From: JAPOXR01 sp963664715
GTDB lineage: Bacteria > Pseudomonadota > Alphaproteobacteria > Rhodobacterales > Rhodobacteraceae
Assembly (NCBI GenBank): GCA_963664715.2
Contig: CAXXUY010000002.1
Span: forward strand, 62,001-126,000
DNA: 64,000 nucleotides
Direction of reading: 5' to 3'
The notes under the pieces are model-generated. The model made no database searches, was not told the origin of the DNA, and was given only the letters and a program-made list of their open reading frames with translations. The position numbers were made by a program, and so were the translations under genes. This document shows positions 8,696 through 18,619 of the stretch, piece by piece (position 1 is the first letter of the stretch; each line of letters opens with the position of its first letter).

Positions 8696-10000
8696 ATGTC
8701 CACATTGGCAGCATCCGGCGTTCTCCTTGCCCTCGTCGCGGTCCTTCTCGGTGCCGGGATGTGGATATTTGCTGGACTGACACTTGTTGGGGCCGGGGCA
8801 CTCTTTATCGTTCTCGATTTCAGCATTCTTCGAATCGGAACGATCGCGACCAAGGTCATTTCGTCGAGCGCTATATCCTGGGAACTTGCGGCAATTCCGA
8901 TTTTCATATGGATGGGCGACATCATTTTCCGTACTGACATCTCGCTGAGGCTGTTTCGCGGCCTTTCACCGATGGTTGCCCGCGTGCCCGGCGGACTCCT
9001 GCACACCAACGTGTTGGGCTGCACCATCTTTGCTGCCATCAGCGGGTCGAGCACAGCAACAACTGCAACGGTTGGAAAGATCACGATCCCGGAACTCATG
9101 CGCCGTGGCTACGACCTGGGACTGGCGTCGGGTTCGCTGGCGGGCGCCGGGAGTTTCGGTCTGCTCATTCCTCCGTCAATTGCCATGATCATATACGGTG
9201 TGCTTGCGGAGGTCTCGATTGCGAAGCTGTTTGCAGCTGGACTGTTGCCGGGTTTGATGATGGCCTGTCTCTATTCCGGATACATCATCGTTGTTGCCTT
9301 GCTCCGACCGACGATCGAGCCGGAAGGACATGAGCGTGTCCGGGCCAAGGATGTCTTGCGCGGCATTCTGGAACTCCTTCCGATCGGCGTGCTGATGGTC
9401 ATTGTTCTGGGATCAATCTATTCGGGACTGGCAACGCCATCCGAGGCGGCGGCTGTGGGAGTAGCCTGCGCCATTGCCATCACAATCATCACCCGCCAGT
9501 TCTCGTTGGGGATGATCGCAAAATCATTGATGGCAACCATCCGGATTTCCTCGATGATCTGCATCCTGATTGCAGCCTCGGCATTCCTGTCAGCTTCAAT
9601 TGCCTTCCTGCACCTGCCGCAGCAGATCACGAGGGGAATTGAGCTTCTGCAACTTTCCCCTTACGGCGTGCTCGCAATTCTGGCGGCACTCTACATCGTT
9701 CTGGGCATGTTCATCGACGGCACATCCATGACTGTCATGACAGTTCCAATAGCCGTTCCACTGATTGTCCAGGCCGGATACGATCCACTCTGGTTCGGTG
9801 TCTTCCTCGTGATAATGATAGAATTGAGCGCACTCACACCGCCCGTTGGTCTCAACCTCTACATCCTCCAGGGCCTGACCTCGGCAGACATGGGTCGTAC
9901 AGTTCTCGCCGCACTGCCGTTCTTTCTACTGTTGTGCCTTGGCACGGTCCTGCTCGTGGCTTTCCCGGAGATAGCGCTGTGGCTTCCAGGAAAGCTCTAG
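8696..10000 (+). CDS. dctM: TRAP transporter large permease, DctM family
   Basis: This 434-residue polytopic membrane protein is the sodium- or proton-driven transport subunit of the TRAP importer. About twelve hydrophobic segments are visible. Family blocks include FIWMGDIIFRTDIS, LHTNVLGCTIFAAISGSSTA (the conserved SGSS hairpin region), the glycine-rich GAGSFGLLIPPSIAMIIYG, and ELSALTPPVGLNLYILQG near the C-terminus. The ATG at 8696 has AAGG upstream. It ends the dctPQM operon; the following DNA on the other strand is a dead ATPase gene whose open frame runs into the 3' end of dctM. Confidence 0.93.
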   Translation: MSTLAASGVLLALVAVLLGAGMWIFAGLTLVGAGALFIVLDFSILRIGTIATKVISSSAISWELAAIPIFIWMGDIIFRTDISLRLFRGLSPMVARVPGGLLHTNVLGCTIFAAISGSSTATTATVGKITIPELMRRGYDLGLASGSLAGAGSFGLLIPPSIAMIIYGVLAEVSIAKLFAAGLLPGLMMACLYSGYIIVVALLRPTIEPEGHERVRAKDVLRGILELLPIGVLMVIVLGSIYSGLATPSEAAAVGVACAIAITIITRQFSLGMIAKSLMATIRISSMICILIAASAFLSASIAFLHLPQQITRGIELLQLSPYGVLAILAALYIVLGMFIDGTSMTVMTVPIAVPLIVQAGYDPLWFGVFLVIMIELSALTPPVGLNLYILQGLTSADMGRTVLAALPFFLLLCLGTVLLVAFPEIALWLPGKL

Positions 10001-10385
10001 CTGGAGTTGCCGGGTCGAATCGGCGACGGTTGCGGTTGTGAATACAATTGACGGGCCAGCCAGGAAGAACTGTCCCTTTCGCGTGTCCCAGTCGACGAGC
10101 AGCTCTATTGCAAGTGCCGGATCCTTGAGCCTTTGAGCCTCGTCGATGATTGGTGGTCCTTCACCTGCCTCTCTCCTGACACTATCCAATTGTCCCGCGG
10201 TATCCCTCTGGATCGCCTCCCTTACTCTCTCATCGTCGAGCGAAATGTACTAACCGGATGCAAGCAGATCCCAAACAGGCGTTGTCTTGCCAACCTGTCC
10301 CGGCCCTATCAGCTTTACAATGCGTGCAGTTTCCAGCGCTTCCTTCAATTCCGGGACCAGTTGTCGGGGTACTTGCGATTTTCTG
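10001..10385 (-). pseudogene. Remnant of an AAA+ ATPase with DUF4143 architecture
   Basis: Read on the minus strand, one frame gives QVPRQLVPELKEALETA, then the Walker A motif GPGQVGKTT (about 10280-10306), an in-frame TAG at 10250-10252, then YISLDDERVREA and the Walker B-like PPIIDEAQRLKD, followed by ALAIELLVDWD and GQFFLAGPS. This is the order of the N-terminal ATPase domain of the widespread DUF4143 proteins. No start codon is in frame upstream, a stop interrupts the domain, and the C-terminal half is gone where the frame runs into dctM. It is a decayed gene. Intact members often sit in accessory regions; their role is unclear. Confidence 0.7.
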
Positions 10386-10903
10386 TCATCCTGTTCTCAT
10401 GTGACCCGCGCAAATGCTGCTCGGTGCTTCCAGCATTGGCGGATTGGCAACAGCACCATTTGCTGACTTCGTCCAATGAGAGGTAAAGGAAGCCTGCATG
10501 ACGATCGCCAAATGGGCACTCCGTCTCTTGCCTGCGTGTAACACGCGCTGACCTGTCCGGATGTTGAGGATGTCTTGCAGCACGGGTCATCCGCGCTGAG
10601 TATCCGTGACCGGTGCGAGGTGGCCTGTCCCGGGAATGCAAGAATGGTCCCGGCACCCGACTTTACATTGGCGGCAACTGTTGCCGCCAATTGCTCCACG
10701 TCCGGATCCGGCAGATTTGGAAACCAGGCCGCTTAACCACTGGTTTGCCGGTACGAGCGCATATCAGCAGGGTATCTTGGAAACTCGCTGCCTTACGGTC
10801 AGGCACGTCCACTTGCCCTTTAGCGGAAACTGTAACTGCGGCACTGAAGCTTCAATGGCACCCGGATGCAATTCAAAAGGCGCGCCGGTAGCGATCTGTG
10901 CCT
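10386..10903. other. Unassigned stretch without a convincing gene
   Basis: About 520 bases between the dead ATPase and the TerB-like gene. Several short minus-strand frames look protein-like (for example EVQALKAQIATGAPFELH just below 10903 and PDPDVEQLAATVAANVK near 10700), but they lie in different frames broken by stops. They may be pieces of one decayed gene. I do not recognise a family. Confidence 0.35.
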
Positions 10904-11332
10904 TCAATGCTTGTACCTCGCTCCAGCTGCCCTTTCGATTGCGGCGGCGGCAAGCCGGTCAACATTCAGTTCGTGACGGATTTCCTGGAGAAACCGTAAC
11001 TCTATCTGGGGCAATCGTCCGTCACCGGCAGCAACGTCACATGCCAGCGTATACGCCGTTTCGGCGTATTCCGAAGGGAGTACCTCCCTGACGGCGCCGA
11101 AGAATGTCGACAACCCGTCCTCTCTTCCGAAGAGATCCAGCACGTAATGTGTCATCTTCCTTATTTGACCCTCATCATACTCTGCGAAGACCGGCAGGTG
11201 ATTAATGAGCTCGTTGATTGTGACCAATTCAGAGGTCTTGCCGCTTCCGTCCGAAAGGGAAGTTGCAATCATGATGGCAACCAGCGCATCCTGCGCCGTG
11301 CCGGGATTGTCGGAATTCTGTGAATGGGCCAT
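10904..11332 (-). CDS. TerB-like (tellurite resistance TerB family) protein
   Basis: This 142-residue acidic, helical protein resembles the TerB/TerB_N fold found in many alphaproteobacteria. Characteristic stretches are DALVAIMIATSLSDG near the N-terminus, LPVFAEYDEGQIRKM in the middle and ETAYTLACDVAAGDGRLPQIE towards the C-terminus, where the conserved acidic DVAAGDG may bind metal. The family name comes from tellurite operons, but single genes like this have no proven tellurite role and usually sit alone. I chose the ATG at 11332 (MAHSQN); a longer form from 11419 is possible. It is divergent from lysK with 97 bases between. Confidence 0.8.
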   Translation of the reverse strand: MAHSQNSDNPGTAQDALVAIMIATSLSDGSGKTSELVTINELINHLPVFAEYDEGQIRKMTHYVLDLFGREDGLSTFFGAVREVLPSEYAETAYTLACDVAAGDGRLPQIELRFLQEIRHELNVDRLAAAAIERAAGARYKH

Positions 11333-11429
11333 GGTCTGTTCCGCAAGGTGACGTTTTCCGGTGTCTTTATTGACGGCAATCCGCTCTGGCAATAGGAAGC
11401 GGCACCCCGTCAACCACATGGATTAATCA

Positions 11430-13016
11430 ATGGGACCCATTGCTGCGGAAGCGATGAATTCGACTGCCTGGCCGTTCGAGGAAGCCCGCCGGCTGCTTGA
11501 TCACCTGTCCGCGAACCGGGCCGGTCCGGGAACGGTCGTGTTCCAGACCGGTTATGGTCCATCGGGATTGCCCCATATCGGGACTTTCGGAGAAGTGGCA
11601 AGAACGTCGATGGTTCGCGTCGCCTTTCAGCAGATTTCGGACCTGCCGACGAGGCTGATCTGCTTTTCCGACGACATGGACGGCCTGCGGAAGGTCCCGC
11701 TCAACATCCCCGACAGGGAGTTGCTTGAGCAGGACATGCATCTGCCGCTTTCCAGCGTCAGGGACCCGTTCGGGACCCATGACAGTTTTGCAGAGCACAA
11801 CAACGCCGAGTTGTGTTCCTTCCTCGACCGGTTCGGATTTGACTACGAGTTCGTTTCTTCAACCGAACATTACAGGTCAGGCAAGTTCGATGACATGCTG
11901 CTGACCGTTCTCGAGAGATTCGACAGAATTATGGAGATCATGCTGCCGTCCCTCGGCGGCGTTGTGGAAGAGCGGAAGGACACCTACTCACCCTTCCTGC
12001 CCGTCAGTCCGAAATCCGGGATGGTCCTGCAGGTGCCAACTCTCGAGAAGAATCTGACGAAGGGCACCATCGTCTACCAGGAGCCGGACGGCGAGAAAAT
12101 CGAGGTTCCGGTGACCGGGGGAGCCGTCAAGCTGCAATGGAAACCCGACTGGGCAATGCGTTGGGCCGCACTGGATGTCGACTACGAGATGTACGGGAAG
12201 GATCTTGGACCCTCGGCGGAACTGGCAGCAAGACTGTGCCGGGTTCTTGACAGGCCGGCTCCTGCCGGAATGATGTTCGAACTCTTTCTCGACAAATCCG
12301 GCCAGAAAATCTCGAAATCCAGGGGCCACCAGGGCGTGACGATTGACGACTGGCTGTCCTTTGCCCCGGGCGAGAGCCTTGCCCTGTTCATGTACAACAA
12401 ACCGAAAACGGCAAAGCGGCTATACCGCCAGATCATTCCAAAGACGGTGGATGAGTATCACCAGCACCTCCGGGCATTCCCGCGCCAGGAAGAAGCCGCC
12501 CGGCTGGCAAACCCGGTTTGGCACATCCATGCTGGCAATCCGCCGGCTCCGTCCGACCTGATATCCTATTCCATGTTGCTCAATCTTGTTTCGGCCGTAT
12601 CGGCCGAAGAAGATGAGGTGCTGTGGAAATTCGTACGCAGGTATCATCCCGAAGCTGGTCCGGATACCGACCCGGATCTGGCCGAGATGGTAAGCGGTGC
12701 CGTCCGGTTCTTCCGGGATGTAATAGCGCCGGACCGAAGTTTCCGCAGCCCGACCTCTTTGGAAAGGAAAGCACTGCAGGACCTGTCCGACCGTCTCGCA
12801 GGCTGGACAGGAGAAACTGACCCCGAGTCGCTGCAGACCATGGTGTATTCCGTTGGAACCGAACACGGATTCCAGCCACTCAGAAACTGGTTCAAGGCAA
12901 TCTACGAGGTCCTGCTCGGGTCAAGCCAGGGTCCCCGGTTCGGCAGCTTCATTGCACTCTATGGTATCGATGAGACGGCAGCGCTGATTTCCGGGAAGAT
13001 TGACGGCCCGGGCTGA
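11430..13016 (+). CDS. lysK: Lysyl-tRNA synthetase, class I
   Basis: This 528-residue class I enzyme charges tRNA-Lys with lysine. It has the HIGH-type signature in SGLPHIGTFGE (about 47-57) and the KMSKS-type signature KISKSRG (about 293-299), the two ATP-binding motifs of class I synthetases, with the alpha-bundle domain after them. Class I LysRS is usual in alphaproteobacteria, whereas most bacteria have class II, so this supports the taxonomic call. The start could be the ATG at 11430 or the one at 11454 (MNSTAWPFEEA); neither has a well-spaced Shine-Dalgarno. It converges on uvrB with only two bases between the stop codons. Confidence 0.94.
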   Translation: MGPIAAEAMNSTAWPFEEARRLLDHLSANRAGPGTVVFQTGYGPSGLPHIGTFGEVARTSMVRVAFQQISDLPTRLICFSDDMDGLRKVPLNIPDRELLEQDMHLPLSSVRDPFGTHDSFAEHNNAELCSFLDRFGFDYEFVSSTEHYRSGKFDDMLLTVLERFDRIMEIMLPSLGGVVEERKDTYSPFLPVSPKSGMVLQVPTLEKNLTKGTIVYQEPDGEKIEVPVTGGAVKLQWKPDWAMRWAALDVDYEMYGKDLGPSAELAARLCRVLDRPAPAGMMFELFLDKSGQKISKSRGHQGVTIDDWLSFAPGESLALFMYNKPKTAKRLYRQIIPKTVDEYHQHLRAFPRQEEAARLANPVWHIHAGNPPAPSDLISYSMLLNLVSAVSAEEDEVLWKFVRRYHPEAGPDTDPDLAEMVSGAVRFFRDVIAPDRSFRSPTSLERKALQDLSDRLAGWTGETDPESLQTMVYSVGTEHGFQPLRNWFKAIYEVLLGSSQGPRFGSFIALYGIDETAALISGKIDGPG

Positions 13017-13018
13017 AG

Positions 13019-15190
<2,172 letters not shown>

Positions 15191-15787
15191 CAGCCTTCTC
15201 CTAATACGCGCCGTTTGCCTGCCGATGCAGGAACCCCTTTCCGGCCGCAAGTCTCCGTCCGGAAATGCGCAGGTTGCGTCTTGGCCAACACAGGTTCGTC
15301 CTGCCGTGTCTTCGTCATCCTGGTCGAGATCAGTTTGCCTTCCTTCTCCGATATCCTTGAAGCCACGGCAATGGCTCATATTGCATTTCCGGTTGGTGAT
15401 GCCGGGATCGCTCGCATGTCAGGTTGCTCCGGCCAGGCGATTCTGGCACGGCGCAGTAGCCGGGAATGAAACATCCCTGGCAACAAGGGCTCTACAGCGG
15501 TCGATTCTCACATTCAGTTCCAGTAGGCGGTGCCGTTGATAGATGGGCACAGGCAGAATGCAATCCCGGTTGTTGGCCGGCGAGTCTGTATTCCGGATTT
15601 TGATCGGCCAGCCAGTACTATGAGAAGTTTACAGTTGAAGCAGGCCTAGTGTGAAGACAGCCTCGAATCGGCGATTGCCCGATGGCTGCATGCAGCAATC
15701 CGGCAGGCGGCGGCTGGATGCGTGTAGACCAGTAATTTCTGGAGTCGGTTAGATTTTCCTAATCGTTCTAACGGCAATACTGTTGCT
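15191..15787. other. Intergenic stretch upstream of uvrB
   Basis: About 600 bases with no frame I can support on either strand. The right part borders the IS4-type remnant. It must contain the uvrB promoter; I could not point to convincing -35/-10 boxes. Confidence 0.4.
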
Positions 15788-16140
15788 TTAAGCACATTTC
15801 GGTACGATTTCCGGCGTCCAGTCGTGTTTCTCGCGCGACACCGGGCCACGCTTGCGGAGGGGGAAGCCGCTCATCTTCTGCCTGACGCCACGGGGCCTGG
15901 ACTGGCCGCGGCTGGAAACGACGCGCTCCTCGAGGATCTCGTCAATCACGACGGCCGGCCTGTCCTCAGGGGGGGAAGTCGCCGGGATTGATGATCCGGC
16001 GGCGCATGACGTGCACGACGTGCACGAAGGATATTCGGTCGGGATCCTCCCCGGCCTTGCCGGCGGCCTCGTGGATCAGCATCGCACGGCGTGGTGGGCG
16101 AGCATGAGCCCGTCGATCTCTTGGTAGATGTAGTAGCTCG
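15788..16140 (-). pseudogene. C-terminal remnant of an IS4-type DDE transposase
   Basis: On the minus strand three overlapping pieces in shifting frames reproduce the end of an IS4-like transposase: NPSYYIYQEIDGLMLAHHAVR, where the conserved Q-E-I-x-G-L-x-L-A-H motif carries the catalytic Glu helix; then HEAAGKAGEDPDRISFVHVV with HVMRRRIINPGDFPP; then ILEERVVSSRGQSRPRGV with RQKMSGFPLRKRGP. The last piece ends at a TAA at 15790-15788. Two frameshifts and stops separate the pieces, and the N-terminal two thirds (first two catalytic Asp) are missing. It is a dead relic marking the left border of the accessory block. Confidence 0.75.
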
Positions 16141-16296
16141 GATTATTCAGTCATGAACCGGGCGGTTTTTCCCACTTTCCCCGCGCGTGCTGTTTCTGTT
16201 TGATCGGGTACAGTCCGGGACAGCGCTTCTTTCCCAAGCAGGCATTGTCAAGTCGCGACCCTGTCCAGTTGGAATCATATCACGCAGCTTTTCGGC

Positions 16297-16659
16297 GTGG
16301 GCCGGATGCGGTCCGGATGCCTGCAGTTTCCTGCCGTCGAGTCGCTGGGCCGGGAGTACTTTGCTCATGTCGAAACCGTGGAAGAGGAGCCCGGAGAAGC
16401 CTCGGGCGATACCGTCGCTGGCAAGGCGGCAGGCAGGGAACCGGGCACGGCCATGATCCGGCCGGAATGGGATGACGAGGTTCTGGTCGAGACTCAGAAG
16501 CGGTCGCCTATTTTCGCCAGGGAGATCAAGAGAGAGAGCGGGCGCCGGGATGGCGGCAACCGTTGCTGGCGCGCCACTGCCCGGCATGCGGCCGTGATCG
16601 AGGCCCTCGCCCGCAGGTGCTATGAGAAGGTCGAAGTGCGGAATGGAGGGCATGGATGA
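16297..16659 (+). CDS. Hypothetical protein, first gene of a small overlapping pair
   Basis: I do not recognise this protein of up to 120 residues. The first in-frame start is GTG at 16297, with ATG codons at 16306 and 16450; none has a good Shine-Dalgarno, so it may be the tail of a truncated gene. The second half is charged and Arg-rich (WDDEVLVETQKRSPIFA, then ATARHAAVIEALARRCYEK). Its stop overlaps the start of the next gene (ATGATGA), which argues for translation as a pair. A minus-strand frame is also open here (16147-16665), so coding on this strand is not certain. It lies between transposase relics and toxin-antitoxin-like genes. Confidence 0.4.
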   Translation: MGRMRSGCLQFPAVESLGREYFAHVETVEEEPGEASGDTVAGKAAGREPGTAMIRPEWDDEVLVETQKRSPIFAREIKRESGRRDGGNRCWRATARHAAVIEALARRCYEKVEVRNGGHG

Positions 16660-16889
16660 TGCCAAGGAGTGTTGAGTGCGAGATCAGGATTGGAAGCCAA
16701 TGGAAGCGTGAGACGGTTGCAGAGGTTCTCGAACGCAGGAACAGGGGTGAACACCTGCGTGACCGATTGAGATGCCGGAAATGTCAACGCCCTGTCAGCG
16801 CGCACAAGGCTAGCAAGGTGGCGGGTGCGCATTTTGAGCATTATCGCGGACATAACGGGTGCTCTCTGGGTGACAACCGGCAACAGTAA
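16656..16889 (+). CDS. Small protein with a zinc-ribbon-like C-x2-C motif
   Basis: A 77-residue protein (76 if the second of two adjacent ATGs is used) overlaps the preceding gene. After a basic N-terminal part it has RLRCRKCQRPVSAHKAS, containing C-x2-C, and AHFEHYRGHNGCSLGD, containing His and Cys residues spaced as in a short metal-binding module. Similar Cys/His patterns occur in small proteins of accessory regions, but I cannot name a family. The position next to a damaged RelB-YafQ pair and a zeta-like gene makes a mobile or defence-related role possible; that is inference only. No terminator follows. Confidence 0.55.
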   Translation: MMPRSVECEIRIGSQWKRETVAEVLERRNRGEHLRDRLRCRKCQRPVSAHKASKVAGAHFEHYRGHNGCSLGDNRQQ

Positions 16890-17188
16890 AAGGTATCCTG
16901 AGGCAATCGACAGGGCTGCTTTCATTGCATCCGCCGGATCCGGCCAAGGCGGCGCATGAATTCCGGAACCGGGACCTGGCCAGCCATATCGATGCGATCG
17001 AGGGGCGGGCCCTGAAGCCCGAACCGGCGCCTGTGGACAAATCCCGGCCGGAGCCGGAGGAGCCGCGGGATGACGGTCCCTCGTTCTGATTGCTGCCCTG
17101 CACTTCAGTGCTCAGCAGGTGGCAATGGTGGCATGGACATGGAGAGGTCATGTGGGCTACAATGTAGCTCAATATGGAGGATCGGATC

Positions 17189-17512
17189 ATGCGCACTGTC
17201 GTACGGGCACGCATCGACGAAGAGACCAGGGACGAGGCCGCCGCCGTGCTGGCTGCAATCGGTCTCACGGTGTCGGACGCATTCCGCCTGATGATGGTCA
17301 GGATTGTCGCCGAGAAAAGGCTGCCGTTTGAGCCCCTGACGCCAAACGAGGAAACCATCGAGGCCATGCGGGCTGCCCGGCGGGGCGAAGTGGTGCCTGT
17401 TGGCGACATTGACGGATTGATGGCCGATCTCAATGCGGAGGATCAGGCGGACGGCAGCCTTCAAGCGGGACTACAGGCGCGAGAGGAAGGGCCGCTTTGC
17501 AAAAACGCTTGA
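17189..17512 (+). CDS. RelB/DinJ-type antitoxin with extended C-terminus
   Basis: The N-terminal MRTVVRARIDEETRDEAAAV, followed by AIGLTVSDAFRLMM, is the ribbon-helix-helix DNA-binding domain of the RelB/DinJ antitoxin family, which represses its own operon and neutralises a YafQ/RelE mRNase. GGAGG at 17176-17180 lies eight bases before the ATG at 17189, better placed than the in-frame ATG at 17174. The family normally stops just after the MADLNAED-like end, overlapping the toxin start by a few bases. Here the frame runs about 80 bases into the toxin gene and adds about 26 unrelated residues (QADGSLQAGLQ...), so the original stop has been lost. The repressor domain looks intact. Confidence 0.82.
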   Translation: MRTVVRARIDEETRDEAAAVLAAIGLTVSDAFRLMMVRIVAEKRLPFEPLTPNEETIEAMRAARRGEVVPVGDIDGLMADLNAEDQADGSLQAGLQAREEGPLCKNA

Positions 17513-17612
17513 TGGTGATCTTGCGAACGTCTTGGCCAACCTTGCCGGGGACCGGCCTCTTGCCCCGAGACATGGACCTGGAGGACAGCAGGACAGCCGG
17601 AGCGATAACTGA
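17433..17612 (+). pseudogene. yafQ: Truncated YafQ-type toxin
   Basis: From the ATG at 17433 the protein MRRIRRTAAFKRDYRRERKG with RFAKTLDGDLANVLANLAGD and RPLAPRH matches the first half of YafQ mRNA interferases, which are about 90 residues long. After RH the family continues with the L-x-G-x-W-x-D-x-R-D-x-H-I segment and the catalytic His residues; here the frame ends after 59 residues with the unrelated GPGGQQDSRSDN. The catalytic C-terminal half is lost, so the toxin should be inactive. It overlaps the antitoxin frame by 80 bases. Confidence 0.72.
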
Positions 17613-17648
17613 TTGAGTGGCACGTATAACAGCCATAAGGTAGGCATC

Positions 17649-17849
17649 ATGCAGGAGAACGAGAAATTGAAAGGGCCGCCGGAGATACCGGGTTTCCCGG
17701 ATGACTGGCGTGATCAGATCAAGGCCGACCTTGCGGCCCAGCTCGCGGCTGGCGGGACGCTCTATGGTGTCCGGTCGGACGGCGCCTATATCGCACGGAC
17801 CAAGGACGGGGACCGGGTGATCAGCCATCCTGACCTGAAATCTGACTGA
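17649..17849 (+). CDS. Small acidic protein, probable partner of the zeta-like kinase
   Basis: The 66-residue protein MQENEKLKGPPEIPGF, then PDDWRDQIKADLAAQLAAGG and TLYGVRSDGAYIARTKDGD, has no domain I recognise. The ATG at 17649 is preceded by AAGGTAGG; a TTG at 17613 would add 12 residues. It ends 29 bases before the zeta-like gene in the same direction, the position of an antitoxin in epsilon-zeta type operons, but it does not look like epsilon, a helical bundle of about 90 residues. Partner function is inferred from position and size only. Confidence 0.6.
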   Translation: MQENEKLKGPPEIPGFPDDWRDQIKADLAAQLAAGGTLYGVRSDGAYIARTKDGDRVISHPDLKSD

Positions 17850-17878
17850 TCCGCCCTGCCCGGCCGCTGGCGGTCACC

Positions 17879-18442
17879 ATGCCGACCCTCCTTGTCGTTG
17901 CTGGCCCTAACGGGTGTGGAAAGTCCACCCTGACTCGCACGAGCGGATTCAGCGGGCTCGAAATGATCGACCCCGATACCCTTGCGCGCAGCATGTCACC
18001 TGGCAAAGCAACGCGCGAAGCATTGCGTCGCCGAAGACGTGCTCTTGGAGAAAAACGGTCCTATCTGGTCGAGACCACGCTCGCCGGGGCCGGAATTCTC
18101 CGCCACATGGAGGCTGCGCGTAGCGAAGGCTACAGGATTGTCCTGCACTATGTTTCCCTCGCTTCAGCGGATCAGGCGATTGACCGCATCCGCAACCGGG
18201 TTGCGCTGGGAGGACACGATGTACCGGAAACCGACGTGCGCCGCCGATTCCTGCGGTCATGTTCCAATCTGCCGGCTGCGGCTGCGCTGGCAGACGAAAT
18301 CTTTTTCTATGACAATACCAGTCCCGACAGGCCACACAGGGTGGTTGCGATCTTCGAGGAGAAGATGTTCCGGGTTTCGGACGACGTTCCTGGTTGGGCT
18401 GGACCGATAATTTCTCGTGTGATGACATCACGCGCGGGATGA
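17879..18442 (+). CDS. Zeta-toxin-like P-loop kinase
   Basis: This 187-residue P-loop protein begins MPTLLVVAGPNGCGKSTLTR, a Walker A motif near the N-terminus, followed by IDPDTLARSM and, after a basic linker, YLVETTLAGAGIL, the segment that in zeta-type kinases carries substrate-binding residues. RIRNRVALGGHDVP with RRRFLRSCSNL supplies the lid arginines, and FFYDNTSP follows. Zeta toxins phosphorylate UDP-N-acetylglucosamine and block peptidoglycan synthesis; many short chromosomal relatives are untested. The gene is complete, without stops, and paired with the small gene 29 bases upstream. The intact IS66-type element lies 122 bases downstream. Confidence 0.78.
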   Translation: MPTLLVVAGPNGCGKSTLTRTSGFSGLEMIDPDTLARSMSPGKATREALRRRRRALGEKRSYLVETTLAGAGILRHMEAARSEGYRIVLHYVSLASADQAIDRIRNRVALGGHDVPETDVRRRFLRSCSNLPAAAALADEIFFYDNTSPDRPHRVVAIFEEKMFRVSDDVPGWAGPIISRVMTSRAG

Positions 18443-18563
18443 TGTCCGGGGATGACCACAAGAGGATCTGTGAACAATCCTGAATAGGGTCCTTGAGGCG
18501 ATCTTCTGCTTTGGTCAGCTGCTCCTATCGTAACGGTTGCCTTGGATGATTCAGTGTTGCCGG

Positions 18564-18571
18564 GCAAACAT
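18564..18571. repeat. Target-site duplication, left copy (8 bp)
   Basis: GCAAACAT lies directly outside the left end of the insertion sequence and is repeated exactly outside the right end at 20447-20454. Eight bases is the duplication length known for IS66-family transposition. Confidence 0.9.
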
Positions 18572-18597
18572 GTAATAGGGGCAACTTGCCGGGAATT
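18572..18597 (+). repeat. Left terminal inverted repeat of the IS66-type element
   Basis: These 26 bases, starting GTAATAGGGGCAACTT, are the exact reverse complement of 20421-20446. They are the presumed transposase-binding end. Confidence 0.92.
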
Positions 18598-18619
18598 GCG
18601 TTTCGTATGAGAGGAGGCG

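Noticed and set aside
10606..11091. Plus-strand frame of 161 codons
   Set aside because: No domain; overlaps the well-supported TerB-like gene on the other strand.
15191..15500. Search for a LexA (SOS) box upstream of uvrB
   Set aside because: GTTC-N7-GTTC or GAAC-N7-GAAC spacing was not met; single half-sites are expected by chance.
16147..16665. Minus-strand frame of 172 codons
   Set aside because: No motif and no ribosome-binding site; the plus-strand pair with an ATGA overlap is the better reading, though uncertain.
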